DNA from: Clostridium aestuarii
Lineage (GTDB): Bacteria > Bacillota > Clostridia > Clostridiales > Clostridiaceae
NCBI RefSeq assembly: GCF_026735135.1
Contig: NZ_JAPQER010000005.1
Location: 1-64,000, forward strand
Direction: 5' to 3'
DNA: 64,000 nt
A model generated the notes under the pieces. That model was not told the origin of the DNA and did not search any database. It saw only the letters and a list, made by a program, of their open reading frames with translations. Below, piece by piece: positions 54,158-64,000 of this stretch. A program made the position numbers and the translations under genes. Numbering within the stretch: position 1 is the first letter of the stretch; every line of letters begins with the position of its first letter.

Positions 54158-54415
54158 GTGAGAAATGGTAGTGGAAAAAGTTCTCTAGTTTTTGTAATAT
54201 TATTAGGGGCTTTGGGTGGAACTTTTGCTGGAGATATTTTATCAAATAATATAAAAGTACTAAGTTTTTTTAAAACTGTATATCATATAGGAACTTCAGC
54301 ACCTTTTATAGTAAATCTAAAAATTATGAAGTTAACTTTTGGGATTAACTTTGATATAAATATAATGACTATAGTTGGAGTGATTTTAGCTATGTATTTA
54401 TATAGAAAGTATTAG
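54158..54415 (+). CDS. DUF4321 small membrane protein
   Basis: 85 residues with two hydrophobic segments (about 9-30 and 63-82) and the DUF4321 pattern [19 protein letters not shown]. Its function is unknown; it often precedes maf in clostridia. I chose GTG 54158 with AAGGGGAG nine bases upstream; the in-frame ATG at 54095 would add 21 residues without a site. It ends ten bases before maf. Confidence 0.8.
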   Translation: MRNGSGKSSLVFVILLGALGGTFAGDILSNNIKVLSFFKTVYHIGTSAPFIVNLKIMKLTFGINFDINIMTIVGVILAMYLYRKY

Positions 54416-54425
54416 GAGTGATATT

Positions 54426-55001
54426 ATGAGGTTGGTTTTAGCATCAGCTTCTGAAAGAAGACAAAACCTTTTACATAGATTAACAGATAATTTCGAGATT
54501 ATTGTTAGCAATTTTAATGAAGATAAAATTGCGTTTAAAGGTGATTGCGGAAATTATGTAATGGAGCTAGCAAAAGGAAAAGCTATGGAAGTAGCTAATA
54601 GGCTTAATACAGATGCAGTGGTGATTGGTAGTGATACTATAGTTTCATTTAAAAATAATGTACTTGGAAAACCTAAAAATGAATTGGATGCCTTTAATAT
54701 GTTAAAGCTTTTAAGTGGAGATACTCATCAGGTATATTCTGGGATTGCTTTGGTTGATAAAGTTTCTAAAAACATAAAAATTGATTATGTGTGTACTAAT
54801 GTTAAGTTTTCAACTATTACTGATGAACAGATAAAGAAATACATAGATACTGGAGAACCTATGGATAAGGCAGGAGCGTATGGAATCCAAGGATTTGGTG
54901 GAGTATTTGTAGAAGAAATACACGGGTGCTATTATAATGTAGTGGGACTTTCTTTAAATAAATTAAATTGTATGTTCAAGGAGATGGGGGTAAATCTATA
55001 A
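54426..55001 (+). CDS. maf: Maf-like nucleotide pyrophosphatase
   Basis: 191 residues with the [11 protein letters not shown] (6-16) and AKGKAMEVA motifs and the family [12 protein letters not shown]. Maf proteins hydrolyse modified or canonical nucleoside triphosphates and affect septum formation. GGAGTGATATT precedes ATG 54426. First enzyme of the maf-radC-mre run. Confidence 0.93.
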   Translation: MRLVLASASERRQNLLHRLTDNFEIIVSNFNEDKIAFKGDCGNYVMELAKGKAMEVANRLNTDAVVIGSDTIVSFKNNVLGKPKNELDAFNMLKLLSGDTHQVYSGIALVDKVSKNIKIDYVCTNVKFSTITDEQIKKYIDTGEPMDKAGAYGIQGFGGVFVEEIHGCYYNVVGLSLNKLNCMFKEMGVNL

Positions 55002-55012
55002 AAGGAGTAATA

Positions 55013-55705
55013 ATGACTATGCAAACTACTTTTAGAATTATGGATTTACCTAAAAATGAAAGACCAAGAGAAAGACTTTTAAGATATGGTGGAGATAATT
55101 TATCTAATAGTGAACTTTTGGCTATAATACTTAGAACTGGTACGTCAAAAGAAAATGTCTTGAATTTAAGTACAAGAATATTAAAAGAAAGTGGAGGATT
55201 GAATGAACTTTTAAGTTCCAATGCAGAGGAATTTATGAGTTTAAATGGTATTGGACCTGCAAAGGCTGCACAATTATTAGCTGTTTCGGAGTTGTTCAAG
55301 AGATTTAAAGCTTTCAAATCAGGAGAGTTTTATGCTATAAAACAACCTAAAGATGCAGTTAATTTAGTTATGGAAGAAATGCGCTATTTAAAAGAAGAAC
55401 ATTTGAGAGTTATAATGCTTAATACAAAAAATCGGGTTACTTGTATTAAAGATGTTTCAATAGGAACTTTAAATTCATCAATTGTTCACCCAAGAGAAAT
55501 ATTTAGTGAAGCAATAAAAAAGAATAGTGCAGCTATTATAATATGCCACAATCATCCCTCGGGAGATCCAACTCCAAGTAGTGAGGATATAAACGTAACT
55601 TATAGATTAAAGGAATGCAGTGAACTTTTAGGAATTGGTTTGTTGGATCATTTGATAATTGGTAATGGAATTTATGTGAGTTTAAAAGAAAAATGCATAT
55701 TGTAG
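55013..55705 (+). CDS. radC: RadC-family JAMM-domain protein
   Basis: 230 residues. N-terminal helix-hairpin-helix GIGPAKAAQLLAVSEL and a JAMM/MPN domain with HNHPSGDPTPSSED near 180-193, all metal ligands present. The function is debated; it is not a proven repair factor. I chose ATG 55013 with AAAGGAG five bases upstream, since the in-frame start at 54968 lies within maf. Confidence 0.93.
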   Translation: MTMQTTFRIMDLPKNERPRERLLRYGGDNLSNSELLAIILRTGTSKENVLNLSTRILKESGGLNELLSSNAEEFMSLNGIGPAKAAQLLAVSELFKRFKAFKSGEFYAIKQPKDAVNLVMEEMRYLKEEHLRVIMLNTKNRVTCIKDVSIGTLNSSIVHPREIFSEAIKKNSAAIIICHNHPSGDPTPSSEDINVTYRLKECSELLGIGLLDHLIIGNGIYVSLKEKCIL

Positions 55706-55710
55706 TCTAA

Positions 55711-56841
<1,131 letters not shown>

Positions 56842-56847
56842 TGAAAA

Positions 56848-57693
56848 ATGACATTTTTTAAGAATAAACTGACAGTAATTATTATTGTGCTGTCAGTTAG
56901 CTTTTTAATTTTGATCGGGTATAATTTTAAAAAAGAAAAAATAGGTGCTGCAGAAAATGGTGTAGGTGTTACTTTAAATTCAGTACAAGGCGTTGTGTAT
57001 AATTTTAACAGTAAAATAAAAAATAGTATAAATTTTTTTGTTAATTATTCGGATGTAAAGAAAGAAAATGAAAAGCTGAGAACTGACAATATACAGCTAA
57101 AGGATAAAGCAATTAAGTTTGATGCATTACAAAAAGAAAATAAGCGATTACGTAAAATGCTAAATTTTAAGGATCAAAAATCTGAATATGAATATTTAGG
57201 TTGCGATATTATAGGAAAAAGTGGTAATGATTGGTTGGAAGGCTTTGTAATTAATAGAGGTTCTAATGATGGAATAAAGAAAAGAATGGTAGTTATAACT
57301 GGAGAAGGGTTAGTAGGACAAGTGACTTCAGTAGGAAGTAATTGGGCTATAGTTCAGTCATTAGTAAATGAAAATATTGCAGTAGCTGGTCTTGTCAATA
57401 GTACTGATGAAAATGATGGTATTGTAAAAGGATATAGAGATAGCAATGATAAGTTACTGGCTAAGCTTTATTATTTACCTTTGGATTCTAAAATTAAAAA
57501 TGAAGATACAATTTTAACTTCTGGATTAGGTGGATTATATCCAAAAGGAATAAGTATAGGAACAGTTATTGATATTGAAGAGGATAAAGGTAAATTAGTA
57601 AAAAATGCGTTAATACAGCCAAGTGTAGATTTTAATAAGCTACAAGAACTTTTTGTGGTAATTCCTAAAGAGCAAAGAGAAGTAAAATATTAG
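56848..57693 (+). CDS. mreC: Rod-shape protein MreC
   Basis: 281 residues. TM about 9-27, a coiled coil (about 70-105, ENEKLRTDNIQLKDKAIKF) and the MreC β-domain with CDIIGKSGNDWLEGFVINRG and SGLGGLYPKGISIGTV. It links MreB with the wall-synthesis enzymes outside the membrane. It lies between mreB and mreD. Confidence 0.95.
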   Translation: MTFFKNKLTVIIIVLSVSFLILIGYNFKKEKIGAAENGVGVTLNSVQGVVYNFNSKIKNSINFFVNYSDVKKENEKLRTDNIQLKDKAIKFDALQKENKRLRKMLNFKDQKSEYEYLGCDIIGKSGNDWLEGFVINRGSNDGIKKRMVVITGEGLVGQVTSVGSNWAIVQSLVNENIAVAGLVNSTDENDGIVKGYRDSNDKLLAKLYYLPLDSKIKNEDTILTSGLGGLYPKGISIGTVIDIEEDKGKLVKNALIQPSVDFNKLQELFVVIPKEQREVKY

Positions 57694-57704
57694 GGTGGCA
57701 TAAT

Positions 57705-58196
57705 ATGAAAAAAATGATAATTGTAGGATTTTTGTCGATTTTATTTTTAATATTGGATAATACATTAATGCCTTTTTTAAATATAAAAGGTGTGTATCCC
57801 AGTCTATTACTAGTATTTGCAATGTGCTATTCTATTATTAATGGAAGTTGGAGTGGTATTGCAATTGGAATATTTTCTGGGGCGTTACAGGATGTTTATC
57901 TTATAGGGGCATTTGGAATTAATATGTTGTTAAATATGCTTATGTGCTTAATAGCTAGCAAAATAGGTGAGGCTATATTTAAAGACAAATCAAGTATACC
58001 TATTATAACTTGTTTTGTACTTAGTTTGTTAAAGGGAGTCTTAATGTTTGTCATATTATACATATTAAAAATTCATTTTAATGTAAAAATTATATTTTTA
58101 AACAGTATATATAATGCAGTAGTTGCTGTTTTTATGTATAAAAGAATTTATAAGCTTTGTCAAAGAAAATTTATGGTTAAAAATTGGAAATTTTAA
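57705..58196 (+). CDS. mreD: Rod-shape protein MreD
   Basis: 163 residues with five to six TM helices and the family pattern NTLMPFLNIKGVYPSLLLVF near the N-terminus, then GALQDVYLIGAFGINMLLNM. GGGTGG precedes ATG 57705. A subunit of the MreBCD elongation complex. Confidence 0.93.
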   Translation: MKKMIIVGFLSILFLILDNTLMPFLNIKGVYPSLLLVFAMCYSIINGSWSGIAIGIFSGALQDVYLIGAFGINMLLNMLMCLIASKIGEAIFKDKSSIPIITCFVLSLLKGVLMFVILYILKIHFNVKIIFLNSIYNAVVAVFMYKRIYKLCQRKFMVKNWKF

Positions 58197-58214
58197 AAGT
58201 GGTGATTTAGTATA

Positions 58215-61200
58215 ATGAAAAAATCTGATTCAATGAAAAAGGTTAATTTATCACAAAAACGAAAAAAATCTAAAAAAAATAAAAAGTTCACTAGATACAC
58301 AGCACTTACAATAATTATGGTATTAATATTTACTTTGATTATTTCTAAGTTGGTTTATTTACAAGTAGTTAAAGCTGATGAATATAGAGAAATGACTAGC
58401 AGAAAAGCTGTTAGAAGTGTTCCAATTACTCCTCCAAGAGGAAATGTTATTGACAGTAAAGGTAAGATACTAGCAGAAAGCAGACAGGGATATACTTTAG
58501 TGTTTACCCAAACAGAAGAGAGTAAAACTAAGTTTTTTGATACAATGATTAAAGTTTTTGAAATTTTAGATGACAATAATGAACGTCAAATAGATGACTT
58601 TGACTTAAAGGTCAATCCATTTAGATTTGAGTTTAGAAGTAGTAATCCTAAAACTAGAAGGTGGATGGAACTTAGGTTTAAAAAAGATAGAGGAATGGAT
58701 GATAGTGCAAGAAAAGAATTATTTCCAGGGAAAAAAAGAGAAGAATTAACAAATCAAGAAAAGGAAAAGATAGACGAAGAGCTTTTGAAGAAAACACCTG
58801 CAGAAACTTTTGAATATTTATTAAAATTTTATGGAATTAAGTCTCAAGAAGATAAGATAATATATACTGAACTTTTTGATAAAATGAAAGGCGAGGATAT
58901 AAAACAAAATGAAACTTTAGAAAAATATTTAAAAGAGTATAAAATAAAAGAAAAAAATATTAAAAAACAATATGTAAAACTATATAAGGAAATATCTAAG
59001 GAAACTTTTGAATATTTAGTGAAACTTTATGGTGTAAATACAAAAGTATATTCTATTGAATTAGAAAGAAAATTTGTGCTCATAAAAGATGCAATAAAGC
59101 TCCAAAGTTATTATGGGTTTAAACCAGTTGTTATAGCATCTAATATTAATAAAAATACAGCATTTACACTTATGCAGAAGTATGAAGAATTATCAGGTAT
59201 AGAAGTTACTGTTGATCCAATAAGAGTATATCCTAATGGTGAATTGGGATCAGCTTTTCTAGGATATTTATCAAAAATAAGTTCAAATCAGAAGGAAAAG
59301 TATGAAGAAAAAGGCTATGATATTAGCACTGATTATATAGGTTCAGATGGAATAGAAAAAATTTTTGAAAGTATATTAAGAGGCTCCAAAGGAACAAAAC
59401 TTGTTCAGATAAATAAGCATGGAAGAATAATAAGAGAGCTAGGAAGAAAAGAACCTTATCCCGGTAAAACTGTTCAGCTTACAGTTGATAAGGATATACA
59501 ATATGCTGCAGAAAAATCTCTTGAAGAAAGTATGAAAGAGTTACAAGGTAGAGGAAGAGTTGGTGATGTTGATACAACAAATGCTACTAGAGGAGCTGCT
59601 GTAGCAATTGATGTAAAAACAGGTAAAGTACTTGCTCTTGTAAGTAAACCTGGATATGATCCGAATTTATTTGCAGTACCAGGACGATTAACCCCAGAAC
59701 TACAAAAGCAGTATTTTAACCCTGATTTGAAGGAGTTTGGAGAAAAACATGTTCAGGATTTGCTTAAAAGAAATGGTATAGCAAGAGAAGCTTATAAAGA
59801 CAAATCTATAGAGGATATAGTAGATAGACTATTTCCTCTAGATAAAAATATAAAAAACAATACTACTATAAGACAAGATAGATATGATATATATCCTAAA
59901 CCGTTATATAATTATGCAACAAAGAGTCTTATACCACCAGGATCTACTTTTAAACCGTTAGTGGGAGTTGCAGGAATGGAAGAAGGAGTACTGCAACCAA
60001 ATGAAACAATTTATGATGGGTTAATATTCACTAAACATGGATACAAGGGTAAAGATTGGAATAGCTATAGTTTTGGACATATAGCTGTAGCTGAAGCCAT
60101 TGAAAGATCTTGTAACTATTTTTTCTTTGAAGTTGGAGATAGATTGTATCAAACAGGTAAATATAACAATGGATTTGATGCAATAGCTCATTATGCTTGG
60201 AAATTTGGTTTAGGTGCACCAAAAGATGCTAAGCCTGCTAGTGGTATAGAAATTCCAGAAAGATTTGGGCAAGTATATAATTTGGAATCTGGTAGAAGAA
60301 TTTTTGCAGCACTTTATATGAATACATTAGAGTCACTTTTGAAAAGAGGAACAGATACAAGAACTCCTAATTATAGAAATCACTACGTAGGGATAAATAT
60401 TACAGATAATGAAAGTGACAACGAAAATGTTAGAAGTCTAAAAGAAAAAATTAGAAAAAGAATTGTTGAAGAGATGAAATATAAAGCTAAAGGTACAGCA
60501 GATATAAAGGAAATGATTTTTGAACTTTCAAATATAGACTCTGTTATTAAGAAAAACTATATGGATAATTACAATATATATTCTAATAGTTATTCTGGTA
60601 GTGAAGATAAAAAGCTTACATATGAAGCTTTTGCTGCAAAACAAATAGAAGCAGCATGGCTTACTGCTGTATATTCTATTGATGATTCAAATTATAACAT
60701 AAATAACCAAAATAATGTTTATGATGCTTCTATAGGTCAAGGTACTAATCAGTTTACACCAGTTCAGCTTTCAAACTATATTGCAACGCTTGTTAATGGT
60801 GGAAACAGATATAAAGTTCATTTAGTAGACAAAATATTAGACCAAGATGGTAAAGTAGTGAAGGAATTTAAACCAGAAATTATTGAAAAGGTAGGACTTA
60901 AGTCTTCAACAATAAATGCTGTGAAAAAAGGAATGTATGATGTTATTAATGGAAGTCATGGTACAGCTATAGGCGCATTTTCAGGATTTCCTATAGTTAA
61001 TGGAGGAAAAACAGGTTCAGCTACATTTTCTAAGCTTCAAGAGGAAATGGGAAGAACTTCTTATGGTGTATTTGTAGGATTTGCTCCTTATGATAATCCA
61101 GAGATTGCAGTTTGTGTGATAGTTTTTGACGGAGGTCATGGTGGAAGTATAGCAGGAGTTGGAAGAGCCATTTATGAATCTTATTTTAAAGAAAAATTAA

Positions 61201-61301
61201 GTAAGGAATATCCAAACTATGTTCCAAAATATAATTATAAAATTCCTGATAACGTGTATGAAGAAAAAACAGAATCACAAATAGAAATAAATGTAGACTA
61301 A
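58215..61301 (+). CDS. mrdA: Penicillin-binding protein 2 (peptidoglycan transpeptidase), unusually long
   Basis: 1028 residues. Cytoplasmic basic tail, TM about 28-50, then the pedestal and a class B transpeptidase domain. The SxxK motif is GSTFKP (Ser near 577), SxN is RSCNYF (near 632) and KTG is GGKTGSAT (near 932). It makes D,D-crosslinks during elongation with RodA. The usual PBP2 length is 600-750. A large insertion near 140-290 contains a duplicated motif (see findings). The start has GTGGTGATTTAGTATA upstream. Confidence 0.93.
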   Translation: MKKSDSMKKVNLSQKRKKSKKNKKFTRYTALTIIMVLIFTLIISKLVYLQVVKADEYREMTSRKAVRSVPITPPRGNVIDSKGKILAESRQGYTLVFTQTEESKTKFFDTMIKVFEILDDNNERQIDDFDLKVNPFRFEFRSSNPKTRRWMELRFKKDRGMDDSARKELFPGKKREELTNQEKEKIDEELLKKTPAETFEYLLKFYGIKSQEDKIIYTELFDKMKGEDIKQNETLEKYLKEYKIKEKNIKKQYVKLYKEISKETFEYLVKLYGVNTKVYSIELERKFVLIKDAIKLQSYYGFKPVVIASNINKNTAFTLMQKYEELSGIEVTVDPIRVYPNGELGSAFLGYLSKISSNQKEKYEEKGYDISTDYIGSDGIEKIFESILRGSKGTKLVQINKHGRIIRELGRKEPYPGKTVQLTVDKDIQYAAEKSLEESMKELQGRGRVGDVDTTNATRGAAVAIDVKTGKVLALVSKPGYDPNLFAVPGRLTPELQKQYFNPDLKEFGEKHVQDLLKRNGIAREAYKDKSIEDIVDRLFPLDKNIKNNTTIRQDRYDIYPKPLYNYATKSLIPPGSTFKPLVGVAGMEEGVLQPNETIYDGLIFTKHGYKGKDWNSYSFGHIAVAEAIERSCNYFFFEVGDRLYQTGKYNNGFDAIAHYAWKFGLGAPKDAKPASGIEIPERFGQVYNLESGRRIFAALYMNTLESLLKRGTDTRTPNYRNHYVGINITDNESDNENVRSLKEKIRKRIVEEMKYKAKGTADIKEMIFELSNIDSVIKKNYMDNYNIYSNSYSGSEDKKLTYEAFAAKQIEAAWLTAVYSIDDSNYNINNQNNVYDASIGQGTNQFTPVQLSNYIATLVNGGNRYKVHLVDKILDQDGKVVKEFKPEIIEKVGLKSSTINAVKKGMYDVINGSHGTAIGAFSGFPIVNGGKTGSATFSKLQEEMGRTSYGVFVGFAPYDNPEIAVCVIVFDGGHGGSIAGVGRAIYESYFKEKLSKEYPNYVPKYNYKIPDNVYEEKTESQIEINVD

Positions 61302-61307
61302 TAAGAC

Positions 61308-61337
61308 AAAACCAGATAATTATTTATCTGGTTTTTG
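61308..61337 (+). terminator. Terminator between pbp2 and minC
   Basis: AAAACCAGAT / TATCTGGTTTT stem with a short loop, followed by a T-tract. It separates the mre/pbp2 unit from the min genes. Confidence 0.8.
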
Positions 61338-61415
61338 AAATTTATTTATATTATATAGAAGGAAATAGCATAAAAATGTTGAAATATAGAGGTAGTGTAG
61401 TAATGGAGGTTTGGT

Positions 61416-62048
61416 ATGGTTAACGATGGAGTAATGATGAAAGGTAATAAAGAGGGATTAAATGCAGTAATTGATATGAACAAATATGGTGATTTTGATG
61501 AAATGATAGAAGCCTTTGTAGAAAAGTTAACTAAGGGAAAAAGATTCTATAAGGGAGCTACTATAAAGATAACAACTCAACTTAAAGAATTAAATGAAAG
61601 ACAAATAATAATAATAAAAAATATATTATTTGATGAGTTTTTCATAAAAGATTGTATTTTTGAAGATAAAGAAGAAACAAAAGTTAGAGTGTTTTCAGGA
61701 ATATATGAAGGACGTACAAAATTTTATAGAAGAACCTTGCGAAGTGGTCAAATTATAAGGTATGCAGGAAATATAGTTATTATTGGGGATGTGAATCCAG
61801 GGTCAGAGGTTTATGCAGCTGGCAATATAATAGTTTTAGGAAATTTAAAAGGAAATGTTCATGCCGGTAATACGGGAAATAAAAAAGCAATTATTGCTGC
61901 ATTTAAACTTCAACCGAAGATACTCCAAATTGCAAATATTATGACCAGAGCTCCAGAGGATGATGAAAAAGCAAATTATCCTGAAGTTGCAAAAATAAAA
62001 GACGATACTATAATAGTTGAACCTTATTTACCTAATAAATTTATATAA
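61416..62048 (+). CDS. minC: Septum site-determining protein MinC
   Basis: 210 residues. The N-terminal domain is followed by the β-helical C-terminal MinC domain ([39 protein letters not shown]). It inhibits FtsZ at the poles with MinD. GGAGG precedes ATG 61416. It ends 14 bases before minD. Confidence 0.94.
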   Translation: MVNDGVMMKGNKEGLNAVIDMNKYGDFDEMIEAFVEKLTKGKRFYKGATIKITTQLKELNERQIIIIKNILFDEFFIKDCIFEDKEETKVRVFSGIYEGRTKFYRRTLRSGQIIRYAGNIVIIGDVNPGSEVYAAGNIIVLGNLKGNVHAGNTGNKKAIIAAFKLQPKILQIANIMTRAPEDDEKANYPEVAKIKDDTIIVEPYLPNKFI

Positions 62049-62062
62049 TGGAGGAAGAACAT

Positions 62063-62863
62063 ATGAGTGAAGCTATAGTAATAACATCAGGTAAAGGTGG
62101 AGTAGGTAAAACAACAACTACTGCCAATGTTGGAACTGCACTTGCCGGGTTAAATAAAAAAGTAGTTGTAGTTGATGGAGATACAGGTCTTAGAAATTTA
62201 GATGTACTTATGGGACTTGAGAATAGAATAGTATTCACGTTACTTGATGTTATTGAGGAAAGGTGTAGACTAAAACAAGCTCTTATAAAAGATAAAAGGT
62301 TGTCAAATTTATATTTACTTCCTACAGCACAAACAAGAGATAAAAATGATATTAGTCCAGAGCAAATGTTTAACTTAATACAGGAGTTAAAGAAAGAATT
62401 TGATTATGTGATAATTGATTGTCCAGCAGGAATCGAACAAGGGTTTGAAAATGCTGTTATAGGAGCAGATAGAGCTATTGTTGTTGTTAATCCAGAAGTA
62501 ACTTCTGTAAGAGATGCTGATAGGGTAATTGGAAAATTAGATGCTAAAGGCGTTGATAATCATCAACTAATTGTAAATAGAATAGATCATGAAATGGTAA
62601 AAAGAGGAGATATGCTTGATGTAAATGATATCCTTGATAGTTTAGCTATAAAATTATTAGGAGTTGTTCCTGTGGATGAAGAAATAACAGTAGCTACTAA
62701 TAAAGGAGAACCAGTAGTTCTTAATAATAGAGCATTAGCTGGACAAGCATTTAATAATATTGCAAAAAGGATATTAGGAGAAGACGTACCTCTTATACAG
62801 GTACCAAACAATAGTCGTGTAGGTTTATTTGAATCGTTAAAGAGAATATTTAAAATGAATTAG
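62063..62863 (+). CDS. minD: Septum site-determining ATPase MinD
   Basis: 266 residues. Deviant Walker A SGKGGVGKTTTTANVG (8-23), DGDTGLRNLD and a C-terminal amphipathic helix (LFESLKRIFK) for membrane binding. I chose ATG 62063 with GGAGG eight bases upstream; the in-frame ATG 62048 overlaps minC. Confidence 0.95.
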   Translation: MSEAIVITSGKGGVGKTTTTANVGTALAGLNKKVVVVDGDTGLRNLDVLMGLENRIVFTLLDVIEERCRLKQALIKDKRLSNLYLLPTAQTRDKNDISPEQMFNLIQELKKEFDYVIIDCPAGIEQGFENAVIGADRAIVVVNPEVTSVRDADRVIGKLDAKGVDNHQLIVNRIDHEMVKRGDMLDVNDILDSLAIKLLGVVPVDEEITVATNKGEPVVLNNRALAGQAFNNIAKRILGEDVPLIQVPNNSRVGLFESLKRIFKMN

Positions 62864-62874
62864 GAGGAAATTAA

Positions 62875-63135
62875 ATGGATTTTTCAAAGCTATTTTCTAA
62901 CAAGCAATCCTCTAAAGTTGTGGCTAAGGATAGATTAAAACTAATACTAATTCATGATAGAGCCAATATATCACCAGAGCTTTTAGAAAATATGAGAGAG
63001 GATATTTTACAAGTAATTTCAAAATATGTAGTAATAGATGATAGTGAAGTAGAAGTAAGATTAACCCATACACAGGAAGTTGAAGGTAGTTCACCAGCGC
63101 TTGTTGCAAGTATTCCAATAAAATATATGAAATAA
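62875..63135 (+). CDS. minE: Cell division topological factor MinE
   Basis: 86 residues, typical. The N-terminal contact region VVAKDRLKLILIHDR (about 15-29) binds MinD and stimulates its ATPase; the C-terminal dimerisation β-region is DSEVEVRLTHTQEV. AGGAGG precedes it. It lies 11 bases after minD. MinE presence is typical of many clostridia and differs from Bacillus. Confidence 0.94.
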   Translation: MDFSKLFSNKQSSKVVAKDRLKLILIHDRANISPELLENMREDILQVISKYVVIDDSEVEVRLTHTQEVEGSSPALVASIPIKYMK

Positions 63136-63146
63136 AATTGATAAAA

Positions 63147-63189
63147 ATGCTATGTGTAATTTATAGGTTATACATGGCTTTTTTTTATT
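63147..63189 (+). terminator. Terminator of the min operon
   Basis: GCTATGTGTAA / TTATACATGGC stem with G-U pairs and a T-rich tail, between minE and rodA. Confidence 0.75.
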
Positions 63190-63227
63190 TATGTGATATA
63201 ATCTTATTTATATGGAGGGATATAAAA

Positions 63228-64000
63228 GTGCTCGAAAAACTGAAGATTAGTAAAAAGTTGTTAAGAGAATTAGACTACAGTATAGTAATTATAGCAATAA
63301 TGATAGTATTATATAGTTGCTTGAATATATACAGTGCTACCTTTAGAAATGTTGGAGTTTACTATACAAAGCTTCAATTAATATGGCTTTGTTTGGGGTT
63401 ATTTGTAATATACATAATTTTATTGATTGATTATACTATTATAGGAAATTATGCAAGTATTATATATTGGTTTGGTATTGTGTTACTTGTGTTAAATGAT
63501 TTTGTTTTAGGAAGTATTCATAAAGGATCTAATGCTTGGATTAGTATAGGATCACGTGCTATTCAACCGTCAGAATTTGCTAAGTTAGGTATGATGGTAA
63601 TGCTCGCTAAGCTTCTTAATGATATGGAAGGTAATATAAATAAGCCTAAAAACTTTTTAAAATTAGTGTTTTATGCGCTGCTTCCTATGATTCTTATTGT
63701 TATTCAACCAGATATGGGTATGACAATGGTTACATTTTCTATAGTGCTGGGAATATTTTTTATAGCAGGTCTTGACTTAAGAGTTATATTAGGTGGATTA
63801 GCAAGTCTTGTAGTACTTGTTGTTGGAATATGGAATTCACCACTTATGAAACCTTATTGGAAGGGAAGATTAGTTGCTTTTTTAAATCCAGAAGCATATA
63901 GCAGAAGCTTATCATTTCAACTTAATCAATCTATAATGGGGATTGGATCAGGTAAAATATTAGGAGAGGGCTTTACCAAAGGATTGCAAATAGCAGGTAA
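63228..64000 (+). CDS. rodA: RodA-type SEDS glycosyltransferase, partial (runs off the right edge)
   Basis: At least 257 codons are present, and the frame stays open to the last base. SEDS family features are SATFRNVG, GSNAWISIGSRAIQPSEFAKL (a hallmark loop) and QPDMGMTMV, with several TM helices. It polymerises glycan strands with PBP2 during elongation. The start is GTG 63228 with GGAGGG nine bases upstream. The adjacent mre/pbp2 genes support RodA rather than FtsW or SpoVE. Confidence 0.93.
   Translation, partial: MLEKLKISKKLLRELDYSIVIIAIMIVLYSCLNIYSATFRNVGVYYTKLQLIWLCLGLFVIYIILLIDYTIIGNYASIIYWFGIVLLVLNDFVLGSIHKGSNAWISIGSRAIQPSEFAKLGMMVMLAKLLNDMEGNINKPKNFLKLVFYALLPMILIVIQPDMGMTMVTFSIVLGIFFIAGLDLRVILGGLASLVVLVVGIWNSPLMKPYWKGRLVAFLNPEAYSRSLSFQLNQSIMGIGSGKILGEGFTKGLQIAG

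Overview
The window is AT-rich chromosomal DNA of a low-GC Firmicute. It is almost certainly a Clostridium in the strict sense, although the species cannot be fixed from sequence alone. The evidence is the codon bias, strong AGGAGG ribosome-binding sites with frequent GTG/TTG starts, T-box and SAM-I leaders, an rRNA/tRNA cluster, a Min system with MinE, and the maf-radC-mreBCD-pbp2-minCDE-rodA order. No plasmid or phage backbone is visible.

Layout. 1-0.4 kb: the 3' end of 5S rRNA and four tRNAs (Lys, Val, Asp, Tyr). 0.6-3.4 kb: a YgjP-type peptidase, a GNAT enzyme, a membrane protein and a flavodoxin/ferredoxin fusion. 3.5-15.4 kb: an amino-acid block. It holds ilvA under an isoleucine T-box, metF and metY each under a SAM-I riboswitch, a split cobalamin methionine synthase, an MFS pump behind a leader-peptide attenuator, and brnQ under a second isoleucine T-box. 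15.4-18.6 kb: a threonine-synthase-like enzyme, a YheO-type regulator, RidA and a frameshifted acetamidase. 18.9-31.4 kb: accessory genes, including a stand-alone SIR2-like protein, a chemotaxis receptor, a membrane MutS-like ATPase, NERD and DUF1847 proteins and two EamA transporters.

31.4-44 kb is the most plastic part. It holds a polymorphic-toxin-like fragment, dbpA, a tnpB-only IS605-type element sitting between dbpA and its probable terminator, a membrane protein with a duplicated promoter, and about 1.1 kb of hairpin-dense non-coding DNA richer in GC than its surroundings. It ends with a 1497-residue SF1 helicase fused to a Vsr/DUF559-like nuclease and a GHKL (MORC/MutL-like) ATPase, next to the 3' end of tRNA-Leu(CAA). 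The last pair is the best candidate for an undescribed defence module.

44-64 kb is conserved housekeeping DNA: yibE/F, an AIM24-family gene, polA-coaE-lytic transglycosylase, tRNA-Leu(AAG), an ACT regulator, a Met-rich protein, cell-wall and SPOR proteins, then the rod-shape and division cluster (maf, radC, mreB, mreC, mreD, pbp2, minC, minD, minE, rodA), which runs off the right edge. Here MreB carries an acidic insertion and PBP2 is unusually long.

Working together: methionine supply (metF, metH, metY) answers to SAM, and isoleucine supply (ilvA synthesis, BrnQ uptake) answers to uncharged tRNA-Ile. The right-hand cluster couples wall elongation (MreBCD, PBP2, RodA) with septum placement (MinCDE).
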